Of a DNA stretch of 8,181 bases, positions 1 through 5,473 are shown in pieces. How positions within the stretch are numbered: the first letter of the stretch is position 1; each line of letters starts with the position of its first letter. The notes beneath the pieces were generated by a model. It did no database searches. It saw only the letters and a program-made list of their open reading frames with translations, and was not told the origin of the DNA. Source of the DNA: an uncultured bacterium (GTDB lineage Bacteria > Patescibacteriota > Minisyncoccia > Phycocordibacterales > UBA918). Location of the stretch: NCBI GenBank assembly GCA_903839715.1, contig CAIMDH010000017.1, positions 1 through 8,181 on the forward strand. Reading direction: 5' to 3'. A program made the position numbers and the translations under genes.

Positions 1-840
1 AGTTGAAGCCATGTCACGATTGGCTCCCGCATCAATAATAATAGTATTACCATGTGCGGCTGCACTCGTAATTGCATCGATACGGTTTGTGTCAGTCAGG
101 AGTTGTACCGCCTGTTCAGAAGACAGTCCGGCCTTGGCCATGGTCTTCATCGCCTCCTCTAGTCCCCGCGCAATCGCTTCACGCATCTGAGCCATACCTT
201 CCCCTTGCAGCTTCTTGCTTTCTGCTTCTGCTTGCGCAGCGCCTACCAACTTAATGCGTTCTGCTTCTGCCTCATTGCGAGCAGCCTCCATTAGACGCTT
301 ACTAGCAATAACTTTGTTAAATGCTTCTCGCACTTCAACACTCGGTTGCGGCTCATCAACCAAGACATTCTCTATAACGTACCCGAAACGCGCAAATTGT
401 TCTGAAAGTGCAGTCTGTACCTGCTGTTCGACATCATCACGATTAGCATACAACTCAGTCATTTCCATACCAGAAGCAGTCTGACGGACATTATTGAGAA
501 CGTAGGAGGTAATCTGTTTTTCAGGCGCCTCAAGCTCGTAATGTGCCTTCACGGCTCCAATTCCATCATCACTAGCTCGGTACTGTACTTTTACCGGTAG
601 TGTCATGAAGGCATTGTCACTAGTCTTTACTGATACATCAGCATGAATTTCTTGCAGCTGGAGATTTACTCGCGCTACAATCGAAGTAATTGGATACGGC
701 CACTTCATACGCAAACCTGGGAATACTGCCTGCTGATGCGGACGACCAAAAGTCTCTAGAATAACCGCCGTCTTACCCTTAACCACAAAAATCATTGATG
801 GCACTACTATAACAACGAGCAAAAGAATAAACCAAAACAT
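1..840 (-). CDS. SPFH/band-7 membrane protein, HIR type (C-terminus cut by window edge)
   Basis: The reverse strand reads open from ATG at 840 to the window edge, giving 280 residues with no stop. Residues 1-20 are a hydrophobic N-terminal anchor (MFWFILLLVV onward). Residues 21-180 form an SPFH domain with the motifs TAVILETFGR, FPGLRMKWP, VKTSDNAFMTLPVKVQYRA and REAFNKVIASKRLMEAA. An Ala/Glu/Lys-rich coiled coil follows (about 180-215), then a region like the end of plant hypersensitive-induced-reaction (HIR) proteins (NTIIIDAGA at 265-273). Full-length HIR-type proteins are about 290-330 residues, so only the tail should be missing. Family members oligomerise into membrane microdomain scaffolds or cages, and the substrate here is unknown. 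An in-frame stop lies upstream of 840 and there is no Shine-Dalgarno sequence. No NfeD-like partner is visible upstream; the downstream side is outside the window. Confidence 0.9.
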   Translation of the reverse strand, partial: MFWFILLLVVIVVPSMIFVVKGKTAVILETFGRPHQQAVFPGLRMKWPYPITSIVARVNLQLQEIHADVSVKTSDNAFMTLPVKVQYRASDDGIGAVKAHYELEAPEKQITSYVLNNVRQTASGMEMTELYANRDDVEQQVQTALSEQFARFGYVIENVLVDEPQPSVEVREAFNKVIASKRLMEAARNEAEAERIKLVGAAQAEAESKKLQGEGMAQMREAIARGLEEAMKTMAKAGLSSEQAVQLLTDTNRIDAITSAAAHGNTIIIDAGANRDMAST

Positions 841-870
841 ACTTATACAAATTAACTACGTAATGTATGT

Positions 871-879
871 AGTATAGCA
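871..879 (-). promoter_or_regulatory. Extended -10 promoter of the SPFH gene
   Basis: On the reverse strand this reads TGCTATACT, an extended -10 element (TG-N-TATACT). The hexamer ends 30 bp before the ATG at 840, predicting a 5' leader of roughly 23 nt that lacks a Shine-Dalgarno sequence. No good -35 box is seen, which is acceptable for an extended -10 promoter. It lies between the ZIP stop and the SPFH start, suggesting independent transcription. Confidence 0.55.
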
Positions 880-891
880 AAACCGGTCACA

Positions 892-905
892 CCGTGCTCG
901 CACGG
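892..905 (-). terminator. Weak hairpin after the ZIP gene, possible terminator
   Basis: CCGTG-CTCG-CACGG forms a 5-bp GC-rich stem. On the transcribed strand, about 10 nt further on, there is only a short T run (GGTTTTGC), so this is a poor intrinsic terminator. An overlapping CGGT/ACCG pairing competes with it. It lies between the ZIP stop and the SPFH promoter, where a terminator would be expected. Confidence 0.3.
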
Positions 906-926
906 CTTTACCACAAGCCTCTACTC

Positions 927-1730
927 CTACTCTACATACCCACCCAATTCTTCGTGTTCTGACTCTACTTCACTGTGCTCATGACCCTCACTAACTGCGC
1001 TCGCTACCAAACCCATCAAAAGTACACCAACCATTACCACCAGAGCATGGAGTAAGAATGTTTTCATATTTTCATGATCACCATGCTTGGGGAGTAAATC
1101 ATGGATTACGACATGAACGAAAAACCCAGCACTCAAAGCCAATAATGCCACCTCAAGTCCCTCAGACGCCAGTGCCAAATACCCCAACGCCACACCAATC
1201 AATATTGTACTGGAGACGGCAAAATTAACAGTGAGTGCCTTGATGACAGAGAAGCCAGCGCGTCGCATCACAAAAAACTCTGATATTTCTTGCAATACTT
1301 CATGTATTACAATCGACACCATTGCTGCTACACCGACAACCGATGATACTGAAAACGCTACCACTAATACCACACCGTCAGCAACATTATGAATCGCATC
1401 CCCTATAATTAGTTTTTGTGCGGCAGCACCATGTCGACTAGCACATTCAACATCATGATGATGGTGCGTTTCAGGCAAAAGTATCTGCACAGCTGACGCG
1501 AGCGCGTACCCTAGTACTATTAAGCCGACTCCTTGCCAATACGAATCCGCCAAATGAAAAACTTCGAGAGCGAGCGCACCAGCAGTTACCAGGAAAACTC
1601 CTGCAGAAAACGATACCAAAAAAGACATTCGTACTTCCAAAAAATGTTCTGTTGCTTTATAAGCAAATACAGCCCCGGACAATGAGGCTAGCATTACCAA
1701 AAAAGCGGCCCCAAGAACTTCAAATATCAT
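927..1730 (-). CDS. ZIP-family divalent metal transporter
   Basis: A 267-residue polytopic membrane protein of the ZIP family (ZupT/GufA-like), which imports Zn2+ and sometimes Fe2+ or Mn2+ into the cytoplasm. About eight hydrophobic helices are visible. The metal-site motifs are HNVADG (114-119) in TM4 and HEVLQE (143-148) in TM5, matching the family's HNxxDG and HExxQE patterns; the Pro usual in the second motif is Leu. A His-rich loop THHHHD (88-93) lies before TM4. The hydrophilic C-terminus (about 249-261) is rich in His and Glu. AGFFVHVVIHDLLP (201-214) fits TM7. Length is normal for bacterial ZIPs. The gene diverges from a Fur-family regulator across a spacer with two operator-like palindromes, so metal-responsive repression is likely. 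Stop codon is TAG, and no Shine-Dalgarno sequence precedes the ATG. Confidence 0.9.
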   Translation of the reverse strand: MIFEVLGAAFLVMLASLSGAVFAYKATEHFLEVRMSFLVSFSAGVFLVTAGALALEVFHLADSYWQGVGLIVLGYALASAVQILLPETHHHHDVECASRHGAAAQKLIIGDAIHNVADGVVLVVAFSVSSVVGVAAMVSIVIHEVLQEISEFFVMRRAGFSVIKALTVNFAVSSTILIGVALGYLALASEGLEVALLALSAGFFVHVVIHDLLPKHGDHENMKTFLLHALVVMVGVLLMGLVASAVSEGHEHSEVESEHEELGGYVE

Positions 1731-1751
1731 ATATTGTGGTTATTAATTAAA

Positions 1752-1766
1752 TGCAACTGATTTGCA
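1752..1766. promoter_or_regulatory. Fur/Zur-type operator 1 (ZIP-proximal)
   Basis: TGCAACTGATTTGCA is a 7-1-7 inverted repeat with 6 of 7 paired positions matching, the architecture typical of Fur, Zur and PerR boxes. It lies 22-36 bp upstream of the ZIP ATG, over the likely -35 region (TTGCAA on the reverse strand, 16 bp before TAATAA). Binding there should repress the transporter gene. Confidence 0.65.
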
Positions 1767-1789
1767 ATCATAGCACATTCGACCTGCAT

Positions 1790-1804
1790 TGCAAATAAAT
1801 TGCA
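1790..1804. promoter_or_regulatory. Fur/Zur-type operator 2 (regulator-proximal)
   Basis: TGCAAATAAATTGCA is a second 7-1-7 inverted repeat with 6 of 7 paired positions matching. Its centre is 38 bp from that of operator 1, with shared consensus TGCAAAT-N-ATTTGCA. It overlaps the -35 position (TTGCAT, 1800-1805) of the regulator's promoter, which suggests autorepression. Confidence 0.65.
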
Positions 1805-1822
1805 TTTAATTCAACCCTGTTG

Positions 1823-1828
1823 TACTAT
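1823..1828 (+). promoter_or_regulatory. -10 box of the Fur-family gene
   Basis: TACTAT sits 17 bp after TTGCAT (1800-1805) and ends 8 bp before the ATG at 1837. Transcription would start at or within a base or two of the ATG, predicting a leaderless mRNA. No Shine-Dalgarno sequence is present. Confidence 0.5.
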
Positions 1829-1836
1829 GCCCTTAT

Positions 1837-2190
1837 ATGCGTATCACCAAGTACCGACAGGAAATTATAGATTTACTCGATTCTAGCGAAGAAGCTCTTT
1901 CCGCAGCAGAAATGCACGCCTCACTCCCCCACATCAACCTCGTGACCATCTACCGAAACCTTGAATCATTCGTCAAAGTCGGAACGGTGACCAAACTCAA
2001 CTTAGGCGGTGATGAAGCACGCTTTGAAATCCAACATGAACCCCACCATCATGCTATTTGTAATACATGCAATAAGGTCATTCACTTTACCGTTGATGAC
2101 GAGGAACTAATAAGAGAATTTGCCCTCCCTGGCTTCTCAATCAAGAATATTGAGGTCACACTCCACGGCACTTGCGCCGATTTACACTAA
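1837..2190 (+). CDS. Fur-family metalloregulator (Zur-like by context)
   Basis: A 117-residue Fur-superfamily repressor, shorter than the usual 130-150. The winged helix covers about 1-62, with the recognition helix at LVTIYRNLESF (35-45). The dimerisation and metal domain follows: ARFEIQ (61-66), HHH at 70-72, and C75-x2-C78 of the structural zinc site. The second Cys pair seen in most Fur, Zur and PerR proteins is reduced to C113 in HGTCADLH, which ends the protein; H117 might serve as the fourth zinc ligand (inference). Metal specificity cannot be read from the sequence. The divergent ZIP transporter and shared paired operators favour zinc sensing, with iron or manganese as alternatives. 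The ATG start is supported by the position of the -10 box 8 bp upstream. Confidence 0.9.
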   Translation: MRITKYRQEIIDLLDSSEEALSAAEMHASLPHINLVTIYRNLESFVKVGTVTKLNLGGDEARFEIQHEPHHHAICNTCNKVIHFTVDDEELIREFALPGFSIKNIEVTLHGTCADLH

Positions 2191-2194
2191 TTAG

Positions 2195-3448
2195 TTACAG
2201 TAGCAAAAGTGTTCCTAAACCAAGAAGGAACGAAAGGCCTAACACATCTGTAGCCGTCGTAATAAAAATTGTCGATACTGAAGCAGGGTCTTTACCGATA
2301 TGTTTTAAGAATAGTGGTACAAATGCCCCAAAGAATCCGGCTACAATATGTGAGAATACCATCGATAAGCCGACCACAAGTCCTAACATCGCACTATCGT
2401 TCCAGATTACCGAAATAACTGCCACAATAATACCGATACCAACACCATTAATTAAACCAGCTTGTACTTCACGCCAAATTGCTGGACCCGCTGTATTGAG
2501 AGAAATAGTTCCGAGCGTTAGCCCACGGAGCATTACCGCAAAAACTTGACCTGCTGCATTACCTCCCATACCCGCTACAATCGGGATATACATGGCCAAA
2601 ATAACAAGTCTATCTAGCGTATCTTTAAAAACAAAAATCATCGAACCGGCCAAAAATGAAGTTGCCAGGTTGAGCACCAGCCACTGGTAGCGACTTTTAA
2701 CCTTTTTCTGCACACTATCAAAAGGACGAGAGGAGTCATCCATACCACTCATATCATAGAGCGTTTCAGCCGGTATTTTCCCAAAGAGTGCTAACGCATC
2801 GTCAGCATAAATAATACCCAGCACACTCTCATCATGATCAAGTACAACCACCTTTTTACGCTGTGAGAGTGCAAATGTATCAACCACCTCCGCCACTTCA
2901 GCTTGATAGGAAATTATCTCAACCGGACGAACAAAACGTTTAAGAGTAAAACTGTTACGCTCACGTACCAGTGTCGCCATCGATACTTCACCAATCAGCT
3001 GACCGTTTTCTTGAACCAATACTTCTGGAAACTTGCCCGTATCTTCAAAGTGTTCCTCAATCGCAGTCGCAGCATCACCAATCGTGGTCTTACTCGAAAG
3101 CAAAACATAGTTAAAACTAATAAGCGTAGTTGTCGCCTTAGGGTGAAAACGCAAAAAGTATTCAATTTTTTCGCGCGCTTCGTCCTTTAAACGCTTTATT
3201 ATTTTTAAGCGACGCTTTTGATCTTTAATGCGAGCTAAGATTTTTTCTGCCTGCCGTGGATCAAGATGATCCAGAATGTCAGCAATTTCAGTCACTCTCA
3301 AATCACCAAGTAACTGCTGCTGTACATGCGGCGAGAGTTCCTGTAGCACTACACTTCGCTCAGCAAGCGGTAGTTTTCGCAGAAGTACCAACCGTTCAGT
3401 TGGACGCCTAGTGATTTGCTTAAGCTGCTCCTCGAGATTCTTATCCAT
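2195..3448 (-). CDS. mgtE: MgtE-family magnesium channel/transporter
   Basis: A 417-residue inner-membrane Mg2+ channel, slightly shorter than the roughly 450 residues typical of MgtE. Residues 1-110 are the helical, charged MgtE N domain that acts as a Mg2+-sensing plug. Residues about 112-235 are a tandem CBS pair. Residues about 255-417 are the five-helix pore, with PIVAGMGGNAAGQ (289-301), REVQAGLINGVGIG (326-339) and DPASVSTIFITTATDVLG (387-404). D401 corresponds to the conserved pore aspartate of the family. The fold gates by cytoplasmic Mg2+ through the N and CBS domains. The 3' end faces the Fur-family gene with 4 bp between stop codons. The promoter sits 7 bp before the ATG, leaving no leader for an M-box riboswitch. 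Confidence 0.95.
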   Translation of the reverse strand: MDKNLEEQLKQITRRPTERLVLLRKLPLAERSVVLQELSPHVQQQLLGDLRVTEIADILDHLDPRQAEKILARIKDQKRRLKIIKRLKDEAREKIEYFLRFHPKATTTLISFNYVLLSSKTTIGDAATAIEEHFEDTGKFPEVLVQENGQLIGEVSMATLVRERNSFTLKRFVRPVEIISYQAEVAEVVDTFALSQRKKVVVLDHDESVLGIIYADDALALFGKIPAETLYDMSGMDDSSRPFDSVQKKVKSRYQWLVLNLATSFLAGSMIFVFKDTLDRLVILAMYIPIVAGMGGNAAGQVFAVMLRGLTLGTISLNTAGPAIWREVQAGLINGVGIGIIVAVISVIWNDSAMLGLVVGLSMVFSHIVAGFFGAFVPLFLKHIGKDPASVSTIFITTATDVLGLSFLLGLGTLLLL

Positions 3449-3455
3449 AATAATA

Positions 3456-3464
3456 AGTATACCA
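3456..3464 (-). promoter_or_regulatory. Extended -10 promoter of mgtE
   Basis: The reverse strand reads TGGTATACT, with 7 bp from the hexamer to the ATG at 3448. The predicted transcript begins at the start codon, and no Shine-Dalgarno sequence exists. A second -10-like TATAAT lies about 18 bp further upstream and could be an alternative. Confidence 0.6.
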
Positions 3465-3486
3465 GTCGTGTATTATAAAAAAATAA

Positions 3487-3512
3487 AAAGAGGTGTGTAG
3501 ACACACCTCTTT
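3487..3512 (-). terminator. Intrinsic terminator after the SurA-like gene
   Basis: An 11-bp perfect stem (AAAGAGGTGTG / CACACCTCTTT) with the 4-nt loop TAGA. On the reverse strand it is followed by TTTTTATTTTTTTATA, a strong U-tract. It ends the SurA-like transcript just before the mgtE promoter. A weaker T run on the forward side could make it bidirectional, although no forward gene needs it. Confidence 0.85.
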
Positions 3513-3533
3513 ATATTTTTACGGTACCTGTAC

Positions 3534-4463
3534 TTAGATAAGTACTTCTATCTCAGCTTCTGCTCGTAAGGTATCAATGTATTCAGTAATGAGTACTTGT
3601 TCTTTATTGAATTGAATCTGTGAAATAACTTGTTCTCGTACCTCAGCTAGTGGAGGTAAACCTGCTTCTGTACCACCAGCTTGCTTGTACATCTCAGTAA
3701 TTTCAGCGTCGGTAACTTCAATAGTATCAGTGTCGATCTTTTCATCAAAAAGACTTTGGATCAAAAATTCATTCTCGATATCGCGACGAAGGCTTTCCTG
3801 TGTAACCCCAAATTCTGTCATACGTGCTACCAATGCCTCCTCGCCACCGAGCCCATCGCGTATTTCTGTCAGTCGTTTTTCAATATCTTCTGGTGTGACA
3901 GTCTTGCCAGCAGCTAGAGCCGCTTGCCGCAAGAGCTCGGCATTGACCAACGTATCAATTGCTTGTTTCCGTAAGTCAGCTGCGACTGTCGTCTCAGCAA
4001 TATCGACTCCTTGTGAAGTACTCATTTGATTGAGTTGTTTAAGACTACTTTCAAATTCAACCTTGGGAATAACAGTACCATTAACCTTTGCCGCAGGAAC
4101 ACTAGCCTCCATCTTTGCAATCACACCTGCAAAAAGACCGGTTGAAATACGGCCCTCCTTTTCAAGTACAAAAAGCAGTCCCCCGCACACTACGAGAATT
4201 CCTAGTACTGCTCCAACATACATTTTGTAATTGAAAGCAGCTGGAGCAGGTTGTACTTCTTCCTGTTTCACTTCTACCGAGTCCGAAACATGAACTGGCT
4301 CTACCACATCAGGAGAAACCACTTCTGTTTCAGAAACAGGTGCAGTTTCTACGACTACTTCTGTAGCTGGAGTAATTGTTTCAGGGGTTACCTCAGTCGC
4401 AACTCCTGTAGTATCTTCTTGCTTTTTTTCATCCATAAAAATAAAACTTACGAAAATTAACAA
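3534..4463 (-). CDS. Single-pass membrane protein with SurA-N-like chaperone domain, no PPIase domain
   Basis: 309 residues from TTG at 4463, or 300 from ATG at 4436. After a short hydrophobic start comes an acidic, Thr/Val/Pro/Glu-rich segment (about 11-78), presumably cytoplasmic. One transmembrane helix follows (about 81-101), then an extracytoplasmic helical domain. That domain contains AAKVNGTVIPKVEFESSLKQL (125-145), a long helical stretch with LRKQAIDTLVNAELLRQAA (164-182), and EVTDAEITEMYKQ (249-261), as in SurA/PrsA/PpiD-type foldases. The parvulin isomerase domain normally inserted before the final helix (PLAEVREQVISQIQ, 271-284) is absent, replaced by about 10 residues. It probably acts as a holdase for secreted proteins (inference). 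A near-perfect Shine-Dalgarno sequence 9 nt upstream supports TTG; ATG at 4436 is 36 nt from it. Confidence 0.75.
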   Translation of the reverse strand: MLIFVSFIFMDEKKQEDTTGVATEVTPETITPATEVVVETAPVSETEVVSPDVVEPVHVSDSVEVKQEEVQPAPAAFNYKMYVGAVLGILVVCGGLLFVLEKEGRISTGLFAGVIAKMEASVPAAKVNGTVIPKVEFESSLKQLNQMSTSQGVDIAETTVAADLRKQAIDTLVNAELLRQAALAAGKTVTPEDIEKRLTEIRDGLGGEEALVARMTEFGVTQESLRRDIENEFLIQSLFDEKIDTDTIEVTDAEITEMYKQAGGTEAGLPPLAEVREQVISQIQFNKEQVLITEYIDTLRAEAEIEVLI

Positions 4464-4470
4464 CGTGAAT

Positions 4471-4478
4471 CACCTCCT
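4471..4478 (-). promoter_or_regulatory. Strong Shine-Dalgarno site deciding a TTG start
   Basis: The reverse strand reads AGGAGGTG, continuing as AGGAGGTGATTC, almost the full complement of a 16S rRNA 3' tail. AGGAGG ends 9 nt before TTG at 4463. It is the only convincing Shine-Dalgarno sequence in the window. Confidence 0.75.
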
Positions 4479-4500
4479 AATAAGGGAACGTTTGCGGTAT

Positions 4501-4509
4501 ATAGTACCA
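4501..4509 (-). promoter_or_regulatory. Extended -10 promoter of the SurA-like gene
   Basis: The reverse strand reads TGGTACTAT, within a GGTA-CTATA-TACC inverted repeat. A start about 7 bp downstream gives a leader near 30 nt that contains the Shine-Dalgarno site. The box lies just after the methyltransferase stop codon. Confidence 0.5.
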
Positions 4510-4525
4510 TACTTGTTCATGAGAG

Positions 4526-5275
4526 CTATACCAAAGCTGCAGGATGCTGTGCACTCCAAGTCGCTAAAACTATGGCCGTAGCGGCAGCAGCATTAAGAGA
4601 CTCACAACGTGGATGAATCGGAATAGAAATCAAATCGTCACATACTTCCTTGGTTTTTTGACGTAAGCCTGAACCTTCATTACCAAGCACAAAAGCTGAT
4701 GGCTTAGGAAACTGCTCATTAGTGGTAGTGACAGTACCATCACCTTCCAGTCCATATACCCAAAATCCTTTCTTCTGAAGATCACGGATAACGGCATTGA
4801 CGTTACTGATAGCAACAACCGGAATACGGAATGCCATTCCTGCGGAAACTTTTATCACTGTACCAGTCACCGGAGCTTGGTTGTGCGGCGGAATAAGTAC
4901 CCCCGCCAACCCAAATGCTGCTGCTGAACGAATCACTGCACCGACATTATGTGGGTCTTGTACTTCACCCAAAATCAATACTGCCGTATCTGGAGTAACT
5001 GACAGATTGTTAATAAATTCCTTGTACTCAACCATTAACTTCTCAGGTAGAATTCCCGCAACAATACCCTGATGCGACGCATTAGCAGAAACTCCCCGCG
5101 GTGGATTATTTGGGTTAAGCGGTCGAGGAGCTATGCCTGCTGTCTCAATCTGTTTCATAAGACTGGCATCAGAAAAATTCAGATCCAAAAAAATCTGTTT
5201 CACCACATCTGGTCGCTCCTTTAACGCTTCAGAAACGGCATGTTTTCCAAAGATATATTCGTACTCAGGTTTCAT
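4526..5275 (-). CDS. rlmB: RlmB/TrmH-type rRNA 2'-O-ribose methyltransferase
   Basis: A 249-residue SpoU-family SAM-dependent methyltransferase, probably modifying a guanosine of 23S rRNA. The N-terminal substrate-binding domain starts YEYIFGKHAVSEAL (5-18), typical of RlmB. The knotted catalytic domain has motif 1 LGEVQDPHNVGAVIRSA (102-118, with N110 and R116), motif 2 FVLGNEGSGLR (195-205, with E200) and motif 3 IPIHPRCESLNAAAATAIVL (218-237). Motif 3 has HPRC where a Gly-containing turn is usual. A longer reading from GTG at 5293 adds MIVWRD, but that segment overlaps a TGATAGTAT promoter element 8 bp before ATG 5275, so the ATG start is preferred. RlmB rather than another TrmH-type specificity is inferred from the N domain. 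Stop is TAG. Confidence 0.88.
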   Translation of the reverse strand: MKPEYEYIFGKHAVSEALKERPDVVKQIFLDLNFSDASLMKQIETAGIAPRPLNPNNPPRGVSANASHQGIVAGILPEKLMVEYKEFINNLSVTPDTAVLILGEVQDPHNVGAVIRSAAAFGLAGVLIPPHNQAPVTGTVIKVSAGMAFRIPVVAISNVNAVIRDLQKKGFWVYGLEGDGTVTTTNEQFPKPSAFVLGNEGSGLRQKTKEVCDDLISIPIHPRCESLNAAAATAIVLATWSAQHPAALV

Positions 5276-5283
5276 ATCGCGCC

Positions 5284-5292
5284 ATACTATCA
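5284..5292 (-). promoter_or_regulatory. Extended -10 promoter of the methyltransferase gene
   Basis: The reverse strand reads TGATAGTAT. The hexamer ends 8 bp before ATG 5275, predicting a leaderless transcript. This argues against the upstream GTG at 5293, which would lie inside the promoter. Confidence 0.55.
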
Positions 5293-5298
5293 CGTTTT

Positions 5299-5375
5299 GT
5301 AAAATTTCCCACCTACTGTAGATTTACGTGATTTTTGGTTTATGTATGAAATTGGGTGGAGCCAGGAAATTTTAC
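5299..5375. repeat. Inverted repeat overlapping the methyltransferase promoter region
   Basis: GTAAAATTTCC (5299-5309) is the exact complement of GGAAATTTTAC (5365-5375). CACC (5310-5313) can extend the pairing with GGTG (5355-5358) across a 6-nt bulge. The right arm also pairs with 5457-5466, so the two pairings compete. Confidence 0.7.
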
Positions 5376-5473
5376 TGTCTTTGGTATCGCTTTCCGGCGA
5401 TGATATTTTTAGAGTACAACAACACCAAAGCAAAGCTTTGGTGTTGTTGTACTCCTGACAGTAAAAGTATTTC
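5366..5473. repeat. Branched inverted-repeat element after the phosphohexomutase stop codon
   Basis: The outer arms TTTTACTGTC (5370-5379) and GACAGTAAAA (5457-5466) pair over 10 bp and extend to GAAAT/ATTTC with a 3-nt offset, reaching the stop codon. They enclose two hairpins: ATCGC/GCGAT (5386-5390 with 5397-5401) and a perfect 20-bp stem (5412-5431 with 5435-5454, 3-nt loop AAA). The whole could fold as a Y-shaped RNA or DNA cruciform of about 100 nt. The long stem is not followed by a T run on either strand, so it is not a standard intrinsic terminator, although it may still end the mutase transcript. The layout (terminal inverted repeats, no coding capacity) also resembles a REP or MITE-type element. 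Confidence 0.75.

Larger units (their letters stand above)
1745..1811. repeat. Nested inverted repeat in the ZIP/Fur divergent spacer
   Basis: Two 24-bp arms, 1745-1768 and 1788-1811, are reverse complements at 22 of 24 positions, separated by 19 bp. Each arm contains one 15-bp palindrome-like site, so the spacer is symmetric about position 1778. The symmetry places one site in front of each divergent gene. Confidence 0.85.

Noticed and set aside
2172..2549. 125-residue forward open frame overlapping the end of the Fur gene
   Set aside because: It is the antisense shadow of the conserved MgtE pore region and has no promoter or ribosome-binding site.
3449..3486. Possible Mg2+-sensing M-box riboswitch upstream of mgtE
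   Set aside because: The spacer before mgtE is only 38 bp up to the preceding terminator and the promoter sits 7 bp before the ATG, so no structured leader can exist.
4465..4485. Forward-strand AATCACCTCCTAATAAGG resembles the 3' end of 16S rRNA
   Set aside because: Only the anti-Shine-Dalgarno-like core matches, with no rRNA sequence upstream. It is the complement of the Shine-Dalgarno site of the reverse-strand gene.
4471..4492. Short upstream peptide starting at GTG inside the Shine-Dalgarno site of the SurA-like gene
   Set aside because: The frame would encode about 14 residues ending at the ATG at 4436, but it has no ribosome-binding site of its own and no regulatory codon pattern.
5276..5293. 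GTG start at 5293 for the methyltransferase (adds MIVWRD)
   Set aside because: The added codons overlap the TGATAGTAT promoter element, have no Shine-Dalgarno site, and are not part of the usual RlmB N-terminus.
5412..5454. Perfect 20-bp hairpin as an ordinary intrinsic terminator
   Set aside because: Neither strand has a T run after the stem (reverse continues TCTAAAAATATC, forward CTGACAG). It is recorded as part of the structured element instead.
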